A stretch of DNA of 64,000 nucleotides from Actinomycetales bacterium (GTDB lineage: Bacteria > Actinomycetota > Actinomycetes > Actinomycetales > Microbacteriaceae). The stretch's first letter is position 1; each line of letters starts with the position of its first letter. This document shows, in pieces, positions 11,983 through 20,000 of this stretch. The notes under the pieces are model-generated. The model was given only the letters and a program-made list of their open reading frames with translations. It did no database searches and had not been told where the DNA came from. The stretch lies in the NCBI GenBank assembly GCA_017308515.1, contig JAFKEN010000007.1:356957-420956 (forward strand). Direction: 5' to 3'. Both the position numbers and the translations under genes were made by a program.

Positions 11983-12450
11983 CTAGCGGGTGCCCCAGTT
12001 GTAGTGCTGCTTCTGCAGCTTCAGGTAGACGAACGTCTCCGTGGAGACGACGCCGTCGACGCGGCGGATGTCGCGGTTGAGCAGTTCGATGAGGCGGTCG
12101 TCGTCCTCGCAGACCACCTCGACGAGCAGGTCGAAGGATCCCGCGGTGAGCACGACGTAGTCGATCGCGTCGAAGCGCGCGAGCTGCTCGGCGACCCGGC
12201 GGGTGTCGCCCTCGACGCGGATGCCGATCATCGCCTGCCGCGCGAAGCCGAGCTGGAGGGGATCGGTCACGGCCACGACCTGCATGACGCCCGACTCGGT
12301 CAGCTTCTGCACCCGCTGGCGCACGGCCGCCTCGGAGAGCCCGACCGCCTTGCCGATCTCGGCGTACGAACGGCGGCCGTCCTCCTGCAGCTGCTCGATG
12401 ATGCCCTTCGACACGGCGTCGAGCGGGGGCAGGGGAGAGCGAGTCGCCAT
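11983..12450 (-). CDS. Lrp/AsnC family transcriptional regulator
   Basis: This 155-residue protein has an N-terminal winged helix-turn-helix ([38 protein letters not shown]) and a C-terminal ligand-binding RAM domain ([17 protein letters not shown]). Such regulators sense amino acids and assemble as dimers to octamers. It heads the operon with the aminotransferase and FAD oxidoreductase and is divergent from the aldehyde dehydrogenase, so it probably controls both directions. The ATG is six bases from a GACAAT hexamer (leaderless signature). Candidate binding sites are described at 12497-12525. Confidence 0.93.
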   Translation of the reverse strand: MATRSPLPPLDAVSKGIIEQLQEDGRRSYAEIGKAVGLSEAAVRQRVQKLTESGVMQVVAVTDPLQLGFARQAMIGIRVEGDTRRVAEQLARFDAIDYVVLTAGSFDLLVEVVCEDDDRLIELLNRDIRRVDGVVSTETFVYLKLQKQHYNWGTR

Positions 12451-12456
12451 ACGTCG

Positions 12457-12462
12457 ATTGTC
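12457..12462 (-). promoter_or_regulatory. -10 element of the Lrp-type regulator operon (leaderless)
   Basis: GACAAT on the minus strand ends six bases before the regulator start codon. It differs from TANNNT in the first base only. Confidence 0.45.
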
Positions 12463-12496
12463 GCGGTCGCGCCGGGGCCGTGCAAGCGGATCCGCA

Positions 12497-12525
12497 GAAA
12501 TCGGGGTCCACTGCGACGGAATCGG
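12497..12525. promoter_or_regulatory. Candidate Lrp-type binding sites in the divergent region
   Basis: Two direct copies of the half-site AATCGG, within GAAATCGG (12497-12504) and GGAATCGG (12518-12525), are 21 bases apart, i.e. two helical turns. They lie 50-78 bases upstream of the aldehyde dehydrogenase start and 47-75 bases upstream of the regulator start. The half-site GAATCGG recurs, as an inverted repeat, upstream of ald, and a variant recurs upstream of gabT. The assignment to the Lrp-type protein is inference. Confidence 0.45.
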
Positions 12526-12561
12526 TACGGACCGCGCCTTCCGCACCCCTCGCCGGGCGAA

Positions 12562-12567
12562 TAGGGT
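12562..12567 (+). promoter_or_regulatory. -10 element of the aldehyde dehydrogenase gene (leaderless)
   Basis: TAGGGT ends seven bases before the ATG at 12575. The transcript would start at or next to the ATG, and no ribosome-binding site is present in between. Confidence 0.5.
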
Positions 12568-12574
12568 GTCACGC

Positions 12575-14011
12575 ATGGCCACGCGCACCCTGCAGAACTT
12601 CATCGACGGCGACTACGTGGACGCGAAGGGCGACGGCGGCTTCGAGGTCGTCGACCCCGCGACCGAGACCGGCTACGCGACCTCCCCGGTCTCCGGCCAG
12701 GCCGACGTCGACGCCGCGTTCGGCGCGGCGGCGCGCGCCTTCGAGACCTGGGGCGAGACGACCCCCGCCGAGCGCCAGCTCGCGCTGTTCCGCATCGCCG
12801 ACGAGATGGAGAAGCGCGCCGAGGAGTTCGCCGACCTGGAGAGCCAGGACACCGGCAAGCCGCGCGCGAGCCTCGTCGATGACGAGATCATGCTCTCGGT
12901 CGACCAGATCCGCTTCTTCGCCGGTGCCGCGCGCGTGCTCGAGGGGCGCGCGAGCGCCGAGTACATGGCCGACCACACCTCCGCCATCCGCCGCGAGCCG
13001 ATCGGCGTGATCGGGCAGGTCACCCCGTGGAACTACCCGCTCAACATGGCGGTGTGGAAGTTCGCCCCCGCGGTCGCGGCGGGCAACACGACCGTGCTCA
13101 AGCCCTCCGACACGACGCCCCAGTCGACGCTGCTGCTGGCCGAGATCTGCGCCCAGCACCTGCCGAAGGGGGTCGTCAACGTCATCACCGGCGACCGCAC
13201 GACCGGGGCCCGCATGGTCGAGCACGCGACGCCGCAGATGGTGTCGATCACGGGATCCGTGCGCGCCGGCATGGAGGTCGCCAAGTCCGCCGCCTCCGAC
13301 CTCAAGCGCGTGCACCTCGAGCTCGGCGGCAAGGCGCCCGTCGTGGTCTTCCCCGACGCCGACATGGCCAAGGCCGCGGAGGGGATCGCGATCGCCGGCT
13401 ACTTCAACGCCGGCCAGGACTGCACCGCCGCGACCCGGGTGCTCGTGCACGCCGACGCGCACGACGCCTTCCGCGAGGCGCTCGCCGCGTACGTCGCCGA
13501 GAACGTCGTGACCGGCGACCCGCACGACGAGGGCACCTTCTACGGCCCGGTCAACAACGCGAACCAGCTCGCGCGCGTGATGGGCATGCTCGAGGCGCTC
13601 CCGAGCCACGCCGAGGTCGTGACGGGCGGCGGCCGGAAGGCGGGTGCCGGGTACTACATCGAACCCACGATCGTCGACCACCTGCGTCAGGACGACGACG
13701 CGATCCAGACCGAGATCTTCGGCCCGGTCATCACGATGCAGACCTTCACCGACGAGGCGGAGGCTCTGCGCTGGGCGAACGGCGTCGACTACGGCCTCGC
13801 CTCGAGCGTCTGGACCCGCGACCACGGCCGCGCGATGCGCTTCGCCAAGCACCTCGACTTCGGCTGCGTCTGGATCAACACCCACATTCCGCTCGTCGCG
13901 GAGATGCCGCACGGCGGCTTCAAGCACTCCGGGTACGGCAAGGACCTCTCGATGTACGGCTTCGAGGACTACACGCGCATCAAGCACGTGATGAGCTACA
14001 TCGGCCAGTAG
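12575..14011 (+). CDS. Aldehyde dehydrogenase, probably 4-aminobutyraldehyde type
   Basis: This 478-residue NAD(P)-dependent enzyme has the ALDH core: [12 protein letters not shown], the coenzyme-binding [12 protein letters not shown], the catalytic Glu in LELGGKAP and the catalytic Cys in GQDCTAATR. The end [25 protein letters not shown] closely fits the gamma-aminobutyraldehyde dehydrogenase group (PatD/YdcW). It is divergent from the Lrp regulator and aminotransferase operon. In the inferred route, putrescine is transaminated and this enzyme turns the aldehyde into GABA, which the gabT genes in this window could use. It could also act on betaine aldehyde. Confidence 0.86.
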   Translation: MATRTLQNFIDGDYVDAKGDGGFEVVDPATETGYATSPVSGQADVDAAFGAAARAFETWGETTPAERQLALFRIADEMEKRAEEFADLESQDTGKPRASLVDDEIMLSVDQIRFFAGAARVLEGRASAEYMADHTSAIRREPIGVIGQVTPWNYPLNMAVWKFAPAVAAGNTTVLKPSDTTPQSTLLLAEICAQHLPKGVVNVITGDRTTGARMVEHATPQMVSITGSVRAGMEVAKSAASDLKRVHLELGGKAPVVVFPDADMAKAAEGIAIAGYFNAGQDCTAATRVLVHADAHDAFREALAAYVAENVVTGDPHDEGTFYGPVNNANQLARVMGMLEALPSHAEVVTGGGRKAGAGYYIEPTIVDHLRQDDDAIQTEIFGPVITMQTFTDEAEALRWANGVDYGLASSVWTRDHGRAMRFAKHLDFGCVWINTHIPLVAEMPHGGFKHSGYGKDLSMYGFEDYTRIKHVMSYIGQ

Positions 14012-14070
14012 CGCCGACATGAGCGTCCTCCGCGTGCGGATACTCTCCGCCGCACCCCGATCCGCCCCGT

Positions 14071-14076
14071 CAGAAT
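14071..14076 (+). promoter_or_regulatory. -10 element of the FHA-phosphatase operon (leaderless)
   Basis: CAGAAT ends six bases before the ATG at 14083, the first gene of the large FHA/kinase/surface-protein locus. The first base deviates from consensus. Confidence 0.45.
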
Positions 14077-14082
14077 CTCCCG

Positions 14083-14631
14083 ATGCCCGACCTCGATGAC
14101 ACCGCACCGCCGCGTCCCGACGTGGCGGAGGCCGGCGCGCCCGCGGGGCTCGGGAGCGCCGCCACCGCCTTCGAGCCGACGATCCAGCTCTCCGCCGCCT
14201 CGCGGCCGGTCCCCGGCGAGGGCTTCTCGCCCGCCGGCGACGCCGAGTTCGACGAGCCGGTCGAGACGAGCCGCGCGCTCGAACTGCTGTGCCCCGACGG
14301 CACGCGTCTGCCGCTCGACCGCACGGTGATCGTCGGCCGCCGGCCCGCGCCGCCGCGGGTCGCGCGCGACGAGCCGGTGCTCGTCACGGTCGACTCGCCG
14401 CGCCGGGAGATCTCGGCGAGCCACCTCGAGCTGCGCCCGGTGGGACGCACCGTGGTGGCGAGCGATCTGCGCTCCTCGAACGGGTCGCGGGTGGCGCTGC
14501 CCGGTTCCCGCGCCCGCCCTCTCGCGCGCGGCGAATCGCTCGTCGTCGGCGCGGGAACCTCGATCGACCTCGGAGACGGCGTCGTCCTGCGTATCCTCGA
14601 AGCGGACGCCGGCCAGGAGGGGAGCCCATGA
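14083..14631 (+). CDS. FHA domain protein
   Basis: This is a 182-residue soluble protein. A low-complexity N-terminal ~65 residues leads into a forkhead-associated fold (about residues 67-175) with the phosphothreonine-binding pattern VIVGRRP, then the ISASHLEL and DLRSSNGSRV blocks (Arg, Ser, His and Asn all kept). FHA domains bind phosphothreonine, here most likely made by the kinase encoded two genes downstream. The N-terminal tail contains FEPTIQL, a possible phospho-site. It overlaps the phosphatase gene as ATGA, so the two are co-translated. Confidence 0.88.
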   Translation: MPDLDDTAPPRPDVAEAGAPAGLGSAATAFEPTIQLSAASRPVPGEGFSPAGDAEFDEPVETSRALELLCPDGTRLPLDRTVIVGRRPAPPRVARDEPVLVTVDSPRREISASHLELRPVGRTVVASDLRSSNGSRVALPGSRARPLARGESLVVGAGTSIDLGDGVVLRILEADAGQEGSP

Positions 14632-15506
14632 CGACGCTCGGGGATCCCGACGGGGACAGCGCGATCGACCTCGGCGACGGCGTCACCCTCCGGGTCGCCT
14701 GGGCCTCGCGCACCGACGTCGGGCTCCGCCGCGAGGTCAACGAGGACTCGCTCGTCGCGATCCCCCCGCTGTTCGCGGTGGCCGACGGAATGGGCGGGCA
14801 CGCCGCGGGCGACCGGGCGAGCGACCTGGCCGTGACCCGGCTCGCGGGCTCGGTGCTCGAGGGCGTCGACGCCCTCGGCGCCGTCGAGGGGGGACTCCTC
14901 GCGGCGGCCCGCGCGATCGACGCGCTCTCGGCCGAGCTCGGTGCCGGCGCGGGCACCACGGCGACCGGCGTGGTCGCGGCGCGTCTCGACGGCGTCGCCG
15001 GCTTCCTGGTGTTCAACGTCGGCGACAGCCGGGTCTACCTGCTCGAGGCGGGCGAGATCCGCCGGCTCACGGTCGACCACTCGGTCGTGCAGGAGATGGT
15101 CGACGCCGGCATGCTCACCGAGCAGGATGCCGAGCACCACCCCGACAGCAACGTCATCACCCACGCCCTCGGCTTCGGCGAGCGCCCCCGCCCCGACGTC
15201 TGGTTCGTGCCGGCCCGCACCGGCCAGCGGCTGCTGCTGTGCTCGGACGGCCTCACCAAGGAGCTCGGCGCCGACGGGATCGCCCGCCGGCTCGCGCGCG
15301 CGGGCATCGGCGCGGCGGCCGACGCGCTCGTCGCGCAGGCGCTCGCGCTGGGCGGTCGCGACAACGTCACGATCGTCGCGCTCGAGGTGCTCGACGCCCC
15401 CGACCCCGGCCCGGCCCCCGTCCGCGCGCTGCGCCGGCGCCGCCCGCGCGGGTTCGGCGCCGACCTCGACGACACCGCCGAACAGCCCTCGCTCGACGCG
15501 CGCTGA
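14628..15506 (+). CDS. PP2C-type Ser/Thr protein phosphatase
   Basis: This 292-residue metal-dependent phosphatase has the metal-binding aspartates in REVNEDS (Asp40), VADGMGGHAAGD (Asp53), LLCSDGLT (Asp207) and GGRDNVTI (Asp245); all catalytic positions are intact. It is the expected reverse partner of the Ser/Thr kinase downstream. The ATG overlaps the FHA stop, preceded by GGAGGGGAG. There is a basic, proline-containing C-terminal tail of ~35 residues and no membrane segment, so it acts in the cytoplasm. The equivalent in the bifidobacterial PFNA cluster is called prpC. Confidence 0.93.
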   Translation: MTTLGDPDGDSAIDLGDGVTLRVAWASRTDVGLRREVNEDSLVAIPPLFAVADGMGGHAAGDRASDLAVTRLAGSVLEGVDALGAVEGGLLAAARAIDALSAELGAGAGTTATGVVAARLDGVAGFLVFNVGDSRVYLLEAGEIRRLTVDHSVVQEMVDAGMLTEQDAEHHPDSNVITHALGFGERPRPDVWFVPARTGQRLLLCSDGLTKELGADGIARRLARAGIGAAADALVAQALALGGRDNVTIVALEVLDAPDPGPAPVRALRRRRPRGFGADLDDTAEQPSLDAR

Positions 15507-15613
15507 GCGTCGTCGGGACGCCCGCGGGGCGCTTCCCCGACGCGGCCCCCGAACGGGGTGAGCGCCCGCTCCGCCCCCGAAGACGTGCCTGCTGGCGTGC
15601 GCGACGCCCTGCC

Positions 15614-15643
15614 TAGAATGATCCGACCGCTTGGGAAGGGGGG
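15614..15643 (+). promoter_or_regulatory. Promoter -10 and ribosome site of the kinase gene
   Basis: TAGAAT (15614-15619) would start transcription near 15626. AAGGGGGG (15636-15643) is a strong ribosome site five bases before the GTG at 15649; this spacing decides the start over the TTG at 15631. It marks a likely internal promoter for the kinase and surface-protein genes, 107 bases after the phosphatase stop. Confidence 0.5.
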
Positions 15644-15648
15644 TTCTC

Positions 15649-17067
15649 GTGGCGCGCCGTCTGCCGTCTGTGCCTCCCGTGCTGCCCGGATTCTCGTACC
15701 TCCACATCCTGGGCACGGGCGGCTTCGCCGACGTCTTCCTCTACGAGCAGAACATGCCGCGCCGCCAGGTCGCGGTGAAGGTCATGCTGAGCGAGGTCGT
15801 CAACGACCAGGTGCGCCAGATGTTCCAGGCCGAGGCGAACCTGATGGCGCAGCTGAGCGCGCATCCGGGCATCCTCACCGTCTATCAGGCGGGCGTCTCC
15901 GCCGAGGGACGGCCCTACCTCGTCATGGAGCTGTGCTCCGCGGTGCTCAACGAGCGCTATCGCGCCGAGCGGCTGCCGGTGGCCGAGGTGCTGCGCATCG
16001 CGATCAAGATCGGCAGCGCGCTCGAGACGGTGCACCGGGCGGGGGTGCTGCACCGCGACGTGAAGCCCTCGAACATCCTCACCACCTCCTACGGCAACCC
16101 CGTGCTCTCCGACTTCGGCATCGCGGCGACGCTGCAGACCGCGCGCGACGAGGAGGCCATCGGCCTGTCGATCCCGTGGTCCTCGCCCGAGGTGCTCATC
16201 GACGACGTGCCGGGCAGCGTCGCGAGCGAGGTCTGGTCGTACGCGGCCACCGTCTACTCGCTCCTCGCCGGCCGCTCGCCCTTCGAGGTGCCCGGCGGCG
16301 ACAACGGCGCGACGGCGCTCATGGGCCGGATCGCCCGCGCCCACCCGCTGCCGATCGACCGCCCCGACGTGCCCGAGAGCCTCGAGCGCGCGCTGCGCCG
16401 TGCGATGAGCCGCCGCCCGGAGCAGCGGCCGGGCACGATCCTCGAGCTCGTGCGCGAGCTGCAGGCGATCGAGTCCGAACTCGGCCTCACCCAGACGCCC
16501 GTGGAGCTCGCGGTCGACGACTGGGCGGTGGGCGGAACCTTCGACGCCGACGACCGCACCCGGCTGCGCCCCGTCGCGGTGGGCGCGTCCGGCTCGCGGG
16601 CCGAGCGCCGCCGCCGCACCCGCGCGGCGACCGGCGCCGGCGCCTTCGCCGTCGTCGACGCCGGCAGTCTGCCCTCGCGGATCGGGGCGAGCGGCGCGCC
16701 CGTGCCGCTGCGCCGCCGCGCGACCGCGTGGCTCGTCGGCGCCCTCGTGACCCTCGCCGTCGCGCTCGGCGCCGCCGCGCTCGTCGTCGCCGTGACGAGC
16801 TCGAACGCCGGGGTGCCGCGCGTGGGCGACGTCACGGCGACGGTCGCGGCCGACGGCACGATCGAGTTCACCTGGGCCGACCCCGGGCTCGCGGCCGGCG
16901 ACCGCTACCAGATCCAGGTGCGCGACGGCACGTCGAGCATCCAGACCGCGCCGCGCTACGTGGTCGACGCGACGCCGGGCGAGACCGTCTGCATCACCGT
17001 CGCGGTGAACCGCGCCGGCACGAGCGGGCCGCCCAGCACCGAGAAGTGCGCGGACGTGCCGGGCTGA
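15649..17067 (+). CDS. Membrane Ser/Thr protein kinase with Fn3-like ectodomain
   Basis: This 472-residue Hanks-type kinase has its glycine loop at LGTGGFADVF, ATP Lys in VAVK (Lys44), the catalytic loop HRDVKPSN (Asp137), the DFG motif (Asp155) and the SPE motif, all intact. One membrane helix lies at about residues 358-382. Outside, instead of the usual PASTA repeats, is a ~90-residue beta-sandwich resembling a fibronectin III module with two Cys. The gene is two bases from the giant surface-protein gene, which also ends in fibronectin III modules. The order matches pkb2-fn3 of the bifidobacterial PFNA cluster. Confidence 0.92.
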   Translation: MARRLPSVPPVLPGFSYLHILGTGGFADVFLYEQNMPRRQVAVKVMLSEVVNDQVRQMFQAEANLMAQLSAHPGILTVYQAGVSAEGRPYLVMELCSAVLNERYRAERLPVAEVLRIAIKIGSALETVHRAGVLHRDVKPSNILTTSYGNPVLSDFGIAATLQTARDEEAIGLSIPWSSPEVLIDDVPGSVASEVWSYAATVYSLLAGRSPFEVPGGDNGATALMGRIARAHPLPIDRPDVPESLERALRRAMSRRPEQRPGTILELVRELQAIESELGLTQTPVELAVDDWAVGGTFDADDRTRLRPVAVGASGSRAERRRRTRAATGAGAFAVVDAGSLPSRIGASGAPVPLRRRATAWLVGALVTLAVALGAAALVVAVTSSNAGVPRVGDVTATVAADGTIEFTWADPGLAAGDRYQIQVRDGTSSIQTAPRYVVDATPGETVCITVAVNRAGTSGPPSTEKCADVPG

Positions 17068-17069
17068 TC

Positions 17070-20000
17070 ATGGTCGACAACAGCCCCCGCCGTCGCCGCT
17101 CGCTCATCGCCACCGCGGTGAGCGGCGCCGCCGTCGCCGCGCTCGTGGCCGGCGTCGCCGTCGTCTCGAGCGGCTACCAGGCGACCCGGATGGACCTCGA
17201 CGACGGCGCGGTCTGGGTCGTCAACGCGGGCGAGCGCGTCATCGGCCGCGCCAACCCGGCCGTGCTGGAGCTCAACACGATCATCCCGACCGGGAGCACC
17301 GACCCGCAGATCGTGCAGGACGGCTCGACCGTGCTCCTCGTCGACCCCGCCAACGCGACGCTCGACGTCGTCGACCCGGCGACCGCCGAGCTGGGCGAGC
17401 GGGTCGCGCTGCCGCCGGACGATCCCGACGCGCTGCTCGCCGGCGATCGCGCGGTGCTGTACTCGCGGGGAACCGGGGAGGTGTGGATCCTCGGCGTCGA
17501 CGAACTCGACGGCTTCGACTCCTCGTCGACCCCCTCGCTGAGCCTCGGCGCCGACGCGCGCCTCGCCCTCGCGCCGGACGGCACCCTCGTCGCCGCCGCT
17601 CCCGATCTCGGCGAGGTCTATCGGCTCAACGTCTTCCGCTCCGACTCCGCCGAGGAGACCTGGCCGCTCGCCTCGCGCTCGCGGGCGCTGCAGGTGGCGA
17701 TCTCGGGCGCCCACTGGGCGGTGCTCGACGCCACCGGCGCGAGCCTGCAGACCGACACCGCGACCGTCGACCTGAGCGGCGCCCTGCCCGGGACCGCCGG
17801 CGCGACGCTGCAGGAGAGCTCGCTCGAGGACGCCGGCGGGGTGCTCGTGGCCGACAGCGGCGGACTCGTGCGCGTCGCCCCCGACGGAACGGTGACCCCC
17901 CTCGTCGAGGACGCCACCGGGACTCCGGCAGCCCCGCTCGTGCGCGACGGCTGCGTGTTCGCGGCCTGGGCCGGCGGCCTGGGCTGGCGCGCCTGCCCCG
18001 ACGCCGATCCGGTGCGGATGCGCCTCGACCAGGTGCCCAGCGGCCGCGGCCTCGCCTTCGCCGCCAACGCGGGCCGGGTCGTGCTGAACGCGGCGCGCAC
18101 CGGGGCGACCTGGGCGGTGCAGGACGCGGGGCAGCTGATCGACAACTGGGACGAGCTGATCGTGCCCGACGACCAGCAGCAGGAGGTCGTCGACGACCAG
18201 GTGCCGGTCGAGGTGGACCCCGATCAGAAGCCGCCGGTCGCGGTCGACGACGAGTTCGGCGCGCGCCCCGGCCGATCCACGCTCCTGCCGGTGCTGCTCA
18301 ACGACTACGACCCCAACGCCGACGTGCTCGTCGTCACGACGGTCGACGGCATCGACGAATCGGTCGGGCGCATCGACCTCGTGGCGCGCAACCAGCAGAT
18401 CCAGCTGACGCTCGCCGACTCCGCACGCGGTCAGATCGCGGTGCGCTACACGATCAGCGACGGCCGCGGGGGCACCGCCTCGGCCATGCTGCGCGTCACG
18501 GTGCGCTCGCCGGAGGAGAACTCCCCGCCGGTGCAGGTGCGCAGCTCGACCGCGACGGTCGCCGCCGGTGGCCGCGTCACGACGCGCGTCATCGGCGACT
18601 GGGTGGATCCCGACGGCGACCCCTTCTTCCTCACCTCCGCGAGCACCGCCTCGCCCGACGGGGTCAGCTCGAAGCCCGATGGCGAGGTCGTCTTCACCTC
18701 CGGCGGAACCGACCCGGAGACCTCCTCGATCGGTCTCGTGATGTCGGACGGGATGGCCGAGGCATCCGGTCAGGTGCGCGTCGACGTGCGCGCGGTCGGC
18801 GACGTGCCGATCGTCATCGACCCCTGGGTGGTGCTCGCGACGGCGGGTGAGACCGTCACCGTGCGGCCGCTCGCCCACGCGCACGGCGGCAACGCCCGGT
18901 TGCGGCTCAACGCGGTGCCCGACAAGACCGGCGTCACGATCACGCCGAGCTACGAGAACGGCACCTTCCAGTTCACGAGCGAGCGCATCGGCACCCACTA
19001 CCTCGAGGTCACCCTCACCGACGGCGACCAGATCGAGACCGGGCTCGTGCGCGTGGACGTCTCGGCGCCGCCCGACACCGGCACCGAGCCGATCACGGTG
19101 CCGCAGACGGCCTACATCATCGCGCCCGGCTCCGACGTGGTCGATCCGACGGCGACCGACATCGACCCGGCGGGCGGCGTGCTCGTGGTGACCGGCGTCG
19201 AGGATCTGCCGGCGGATGCGCGGGTGCGCGCCGAGATCCTCGACCAGCGCGAGGTGCGCATCACCCTCACCGGCCCCCTCGAGAACGGCCCGGTCGAGCT
19301 GCACTACACGATCAGCAACGGCCTCGCGGATGCCCGCGGCACCATCACGGTCGTCGAGATCCCGCGGCCCGCGCAGCGGCAGGCGCCGATCGCGAACGAC
19401 GACACGGTCACGGTGCGCACCGGAGCCGTCGTCGACATCCCCGTGCTCGACAACGACGAGCAGCCCGACGGCGACGCGATCTCGCTCGTGCCGCAGCTCG
19501 CCGAGGATCTGCCCGACGGCGCCGGGCTGCTGTTCGCCTCCGGCGACCGGCTGCGCTATCTCGCGCCCGAGGTCGCGGGCATCTACACGGCCGTCTACTC
19601 GATCCAGGGCGAGGACGGCCAGACCGCGCAGGCGCGCGTCAAGATCTCGGTGCGCGAGGTCGACGTGGCCAGCAACGTCGCCCCGGTGCCGCCGCAGGTG
19701 ACCGCGCGCGTGCTCGCCGGCGAGACCGTGCGCGTCGAGATCCCGCTGAGCGGCACCGACCCCGACGGCGACGGGGTGCAGCTCGTCGGCGTCGCGACGA
19801 GCCCCGAGAAGGGCGTCGTGACCGCGACCGGCGCGGGCTACATCGACTACGAGGCGGGCCAGTACTCCTCGGGCACCGACTCCTTCCGCTACACGGTCGT
19901 CGACAGCCTCGGGGCGCGCGCCGAGGGCGTCGTGCGGGTCGGCATCAGCCCGCCCGCCGACGGCGCCCGCAGCCCGGTCGCGAACGCCGACTCGGTCGCG

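Noticed and set aside
15631-15648. TTG at 15631 as the kinase start
   Set aside because: The strong AAGGGGGG site at 15636-15643 would lie inside the gene; the GTG at 15649 has correct spacing to it.
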